A stretch of DNA of 14,353 bases from an uncultured Clostridia bacterium (GTDB lineage Bacteria; Bacillota; Clostridia; Christensenellales; Aristaeellaceae): assembly GCA_945877525.1 (NCBI GenBank), contig CAMDVP010000051.1, positions 1-14,353 on the forward strand. The letters are read 5' to 3'. The position numbers and the translations under genes were made by a program. Positions 13,549-14,353 of this stretch are shown here, one piece after another (positions within the stretch are counted from its first letter, which is position 1; every line of letters begins with the position of its first letter). A model generated the notes under the pieces. It was given only the letters and a program-made list of their open reading frames with translations. It made no database searches and had not been told where the DNA came from.

Positions 13549-14353
13549 ATGAAAGAAGCAATGGCTCCAGTTGTTCCCAAAAAGACATTATGGGAAAGGA
13601 TCCGAAAGGATTTCAGCATCAACCACACCTTCTATGTGATGCTGATCCCTCTGCTGGTATTCTATTTCGTTTTTCATTACTATCCTATGTATGGTGCGCA
13701 GATCGCCTTCAAGAACTTCTCCATCGGCAAGGGAATTGAGGGCAGTCCCTGGGTAGGCTTGAAGCATTTTGATCAGTTCTTTAAGTCCATCTACTTTGAG
13801 CGGCTGCTGAAAAACACCCTGCTGATCAATGTTTTTGATATTATCCTGGGATTCCCTCTGCCGATCCTGTTAGCGCTTCTGCTCAACGAGGTTCGCTCTA
13901 ATGCGTACAAGCGCACGATTCAAACGGTTACATACCTTCCTCATTTTATCTCCACGGTGGTGCTTTGCTCGTTGGTGCGTGAGTTTACTTCCCGTACGGG
14001 CCTGATTAACAACCTGATTCAGTTGTTTGGTCATGATCCCATCCTCTTTCTGCAAAAGCCCGAGTGGTATCGAACGGTATTTATCGGGTCGGGCATTTGG
14101 CAGGAGTGCGGCTGGAACTCTATTATCTATATGGCGGCGCTTAGCGCTATTGATGTGGAGCAGTACGAGGCTGCCCGAATTGACGGCGCTAACCGCCTGC
14201 AGCAGATATGGTATATCACGTTGCCTGCACTGCTGTCGACCATTGTCATTATGCTGATCATCCGGTGCGGAAAAATCATGAATGTTGGCGCTGAAAAGAC
14301 GCTTTTGCTCTACAACCCTGCCACTTACAAAACGGCGGATGTTATATCATCAT
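13549..14353 (+). CDS. ABC importer permease, LplB-type (polysaccharide/oligosaccharide uptake), 3' truncated by window edge
   Basis: An open frame of 268 codons runs off the right edge with no stop. Three in-frame ATGs (13528, 13540, 13549) are possible. I choose 13549 because AAAGGCGG lies about ten bases before it, but 13540 is nearly as good. The product matches LplB-type permeases throughout: an MLIPLLVFYFVFHYYPMYG first helix (31-49, read as MLIPLLVFYF then VFHYYPMYG), QIAFKNFSIGKGIEGSPWVG, LLKNTLLINVFDIILGFPLP, LALLLNEVRS, TVTYLPHFISTVV, and the EAA loop EQYEAARIDGANRLQQIW followed by ITLPALL. These permeases carry complex oligosaccharides with a YtcP-type partner and a lipoprotein-like binding protein, presumably encoded to the right. 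It is distinct from the MalF/MalG pair at 4590-6273, so the window holds parts of two importers. Confidence 0.92.
   Translation, partial: MKEAMAPVVPKKTLWERIRKDFSINHTFYVMLIPLLVFYFVFHYYPMYGAQIAFKNFSIGKGIEGSPWVGLKHFDQFFKSIYFERLLKNTLLINVFDIILGFPLPILLALLLNEVRSNAYKRTIQTVTYLPHFISTVVLCSLVREFTSRTGLINNLIQLFGHDPILFLQKPEWYRTVFIGSGIWQECGWNSIIYMAALSAIDVEQYEAARIDGANRLQQIWYITLPALLSTIVIMLIIRCGKIMNVGAEKTLLLYNPATYKTADVISS

Noticed and set aside
1..14353. CRISPR array, tRNA or rRNA genes, insertion sequences, phage genes
   Set aside because: I saw no regularly spaced repeats, no RNA gene-like clover-leaf or rRNA sequence, no transposase or integrase motifs, and no phage proteins on either strand.

Overview
The window looks like the chromosome of a Gram-positive, gut-type Clostridia/Firmicutes bacterium. 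Support for this is the medium GC, strong AGGAGG-type ribosome binding sites, good sigma-A promoters with 17-bp spacers, U-tract terminators, and the gene repertoire: carbohydrate ABC importers without their own ATPase, LplB-type permeases and membrane-bound AraC regulators. The genus cannot be named from the sequence alone.

Layout. Positions 1-869 (minus strand) hold an ECF-type sigma factor and, overlapping its stop codon, a single-pass membrane protein that is probably its anti-sigma or signalling partner and runs off the left edge. Positions 1001-2903 (minus strand) hold a two-component system: a NarL/LuxR-type response regulator overlapping a multi-pass DesK/NarL-class histidine kinase by 53 nt. 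Positions 2904-3118 are a divergent promoter region with two strong, back-to-back sigma-A-like promoters and an inverted repeat almost exactly midway between them. Positions 3119-10563 (plus strand) form a five-gene catabolic operon: solute-binding protein, two MalF/MalG-type permeases, a GH38 alpha-mannosidase, and a type I phosphodiesterase of the alkaline phosphatase superfamily. It ends in a terminator at 10746-10793. A 13-bp hairpin lies between the binding protein and permease genes. Positions 11129-13381 (plus strand) encode a 750-residue membrane-anchored AraC regulator with its own terminator. A promoter at 13475-13503 then drives an LplB-type permease that is cut by the right edge and probably starts a second importer operon.

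How the parts may work together (inference). The membrane kinase senses an extracellular cue and phosphorylates the regulator, which could act on the inverted repeat to control both its own operon and the importer operon. The importer brings in a small mannose-containing oligosaccharide. The mannosidase and the phosphodiesterase lack signal peptides, so both should act in the cytoplasm. Their pairing suggests the imported ligand carries a phosphodiester (for example a mannosyl-phosphate or a phospho-substituted mannose). No importer ATPase is present, so a shared MsmX-like ATPase encoded elsewhere is expected. The AraC regulator probably controls the second transporter to its right.

The most noteworthy non-gene signals are the centred inverted repeat at 2994-3005, the in-frame degenerate 45-nt repeat across the mannosidase stop codon (9153-9197 and 9219-9263), and the intercistronic hairpin at 4503-4560.
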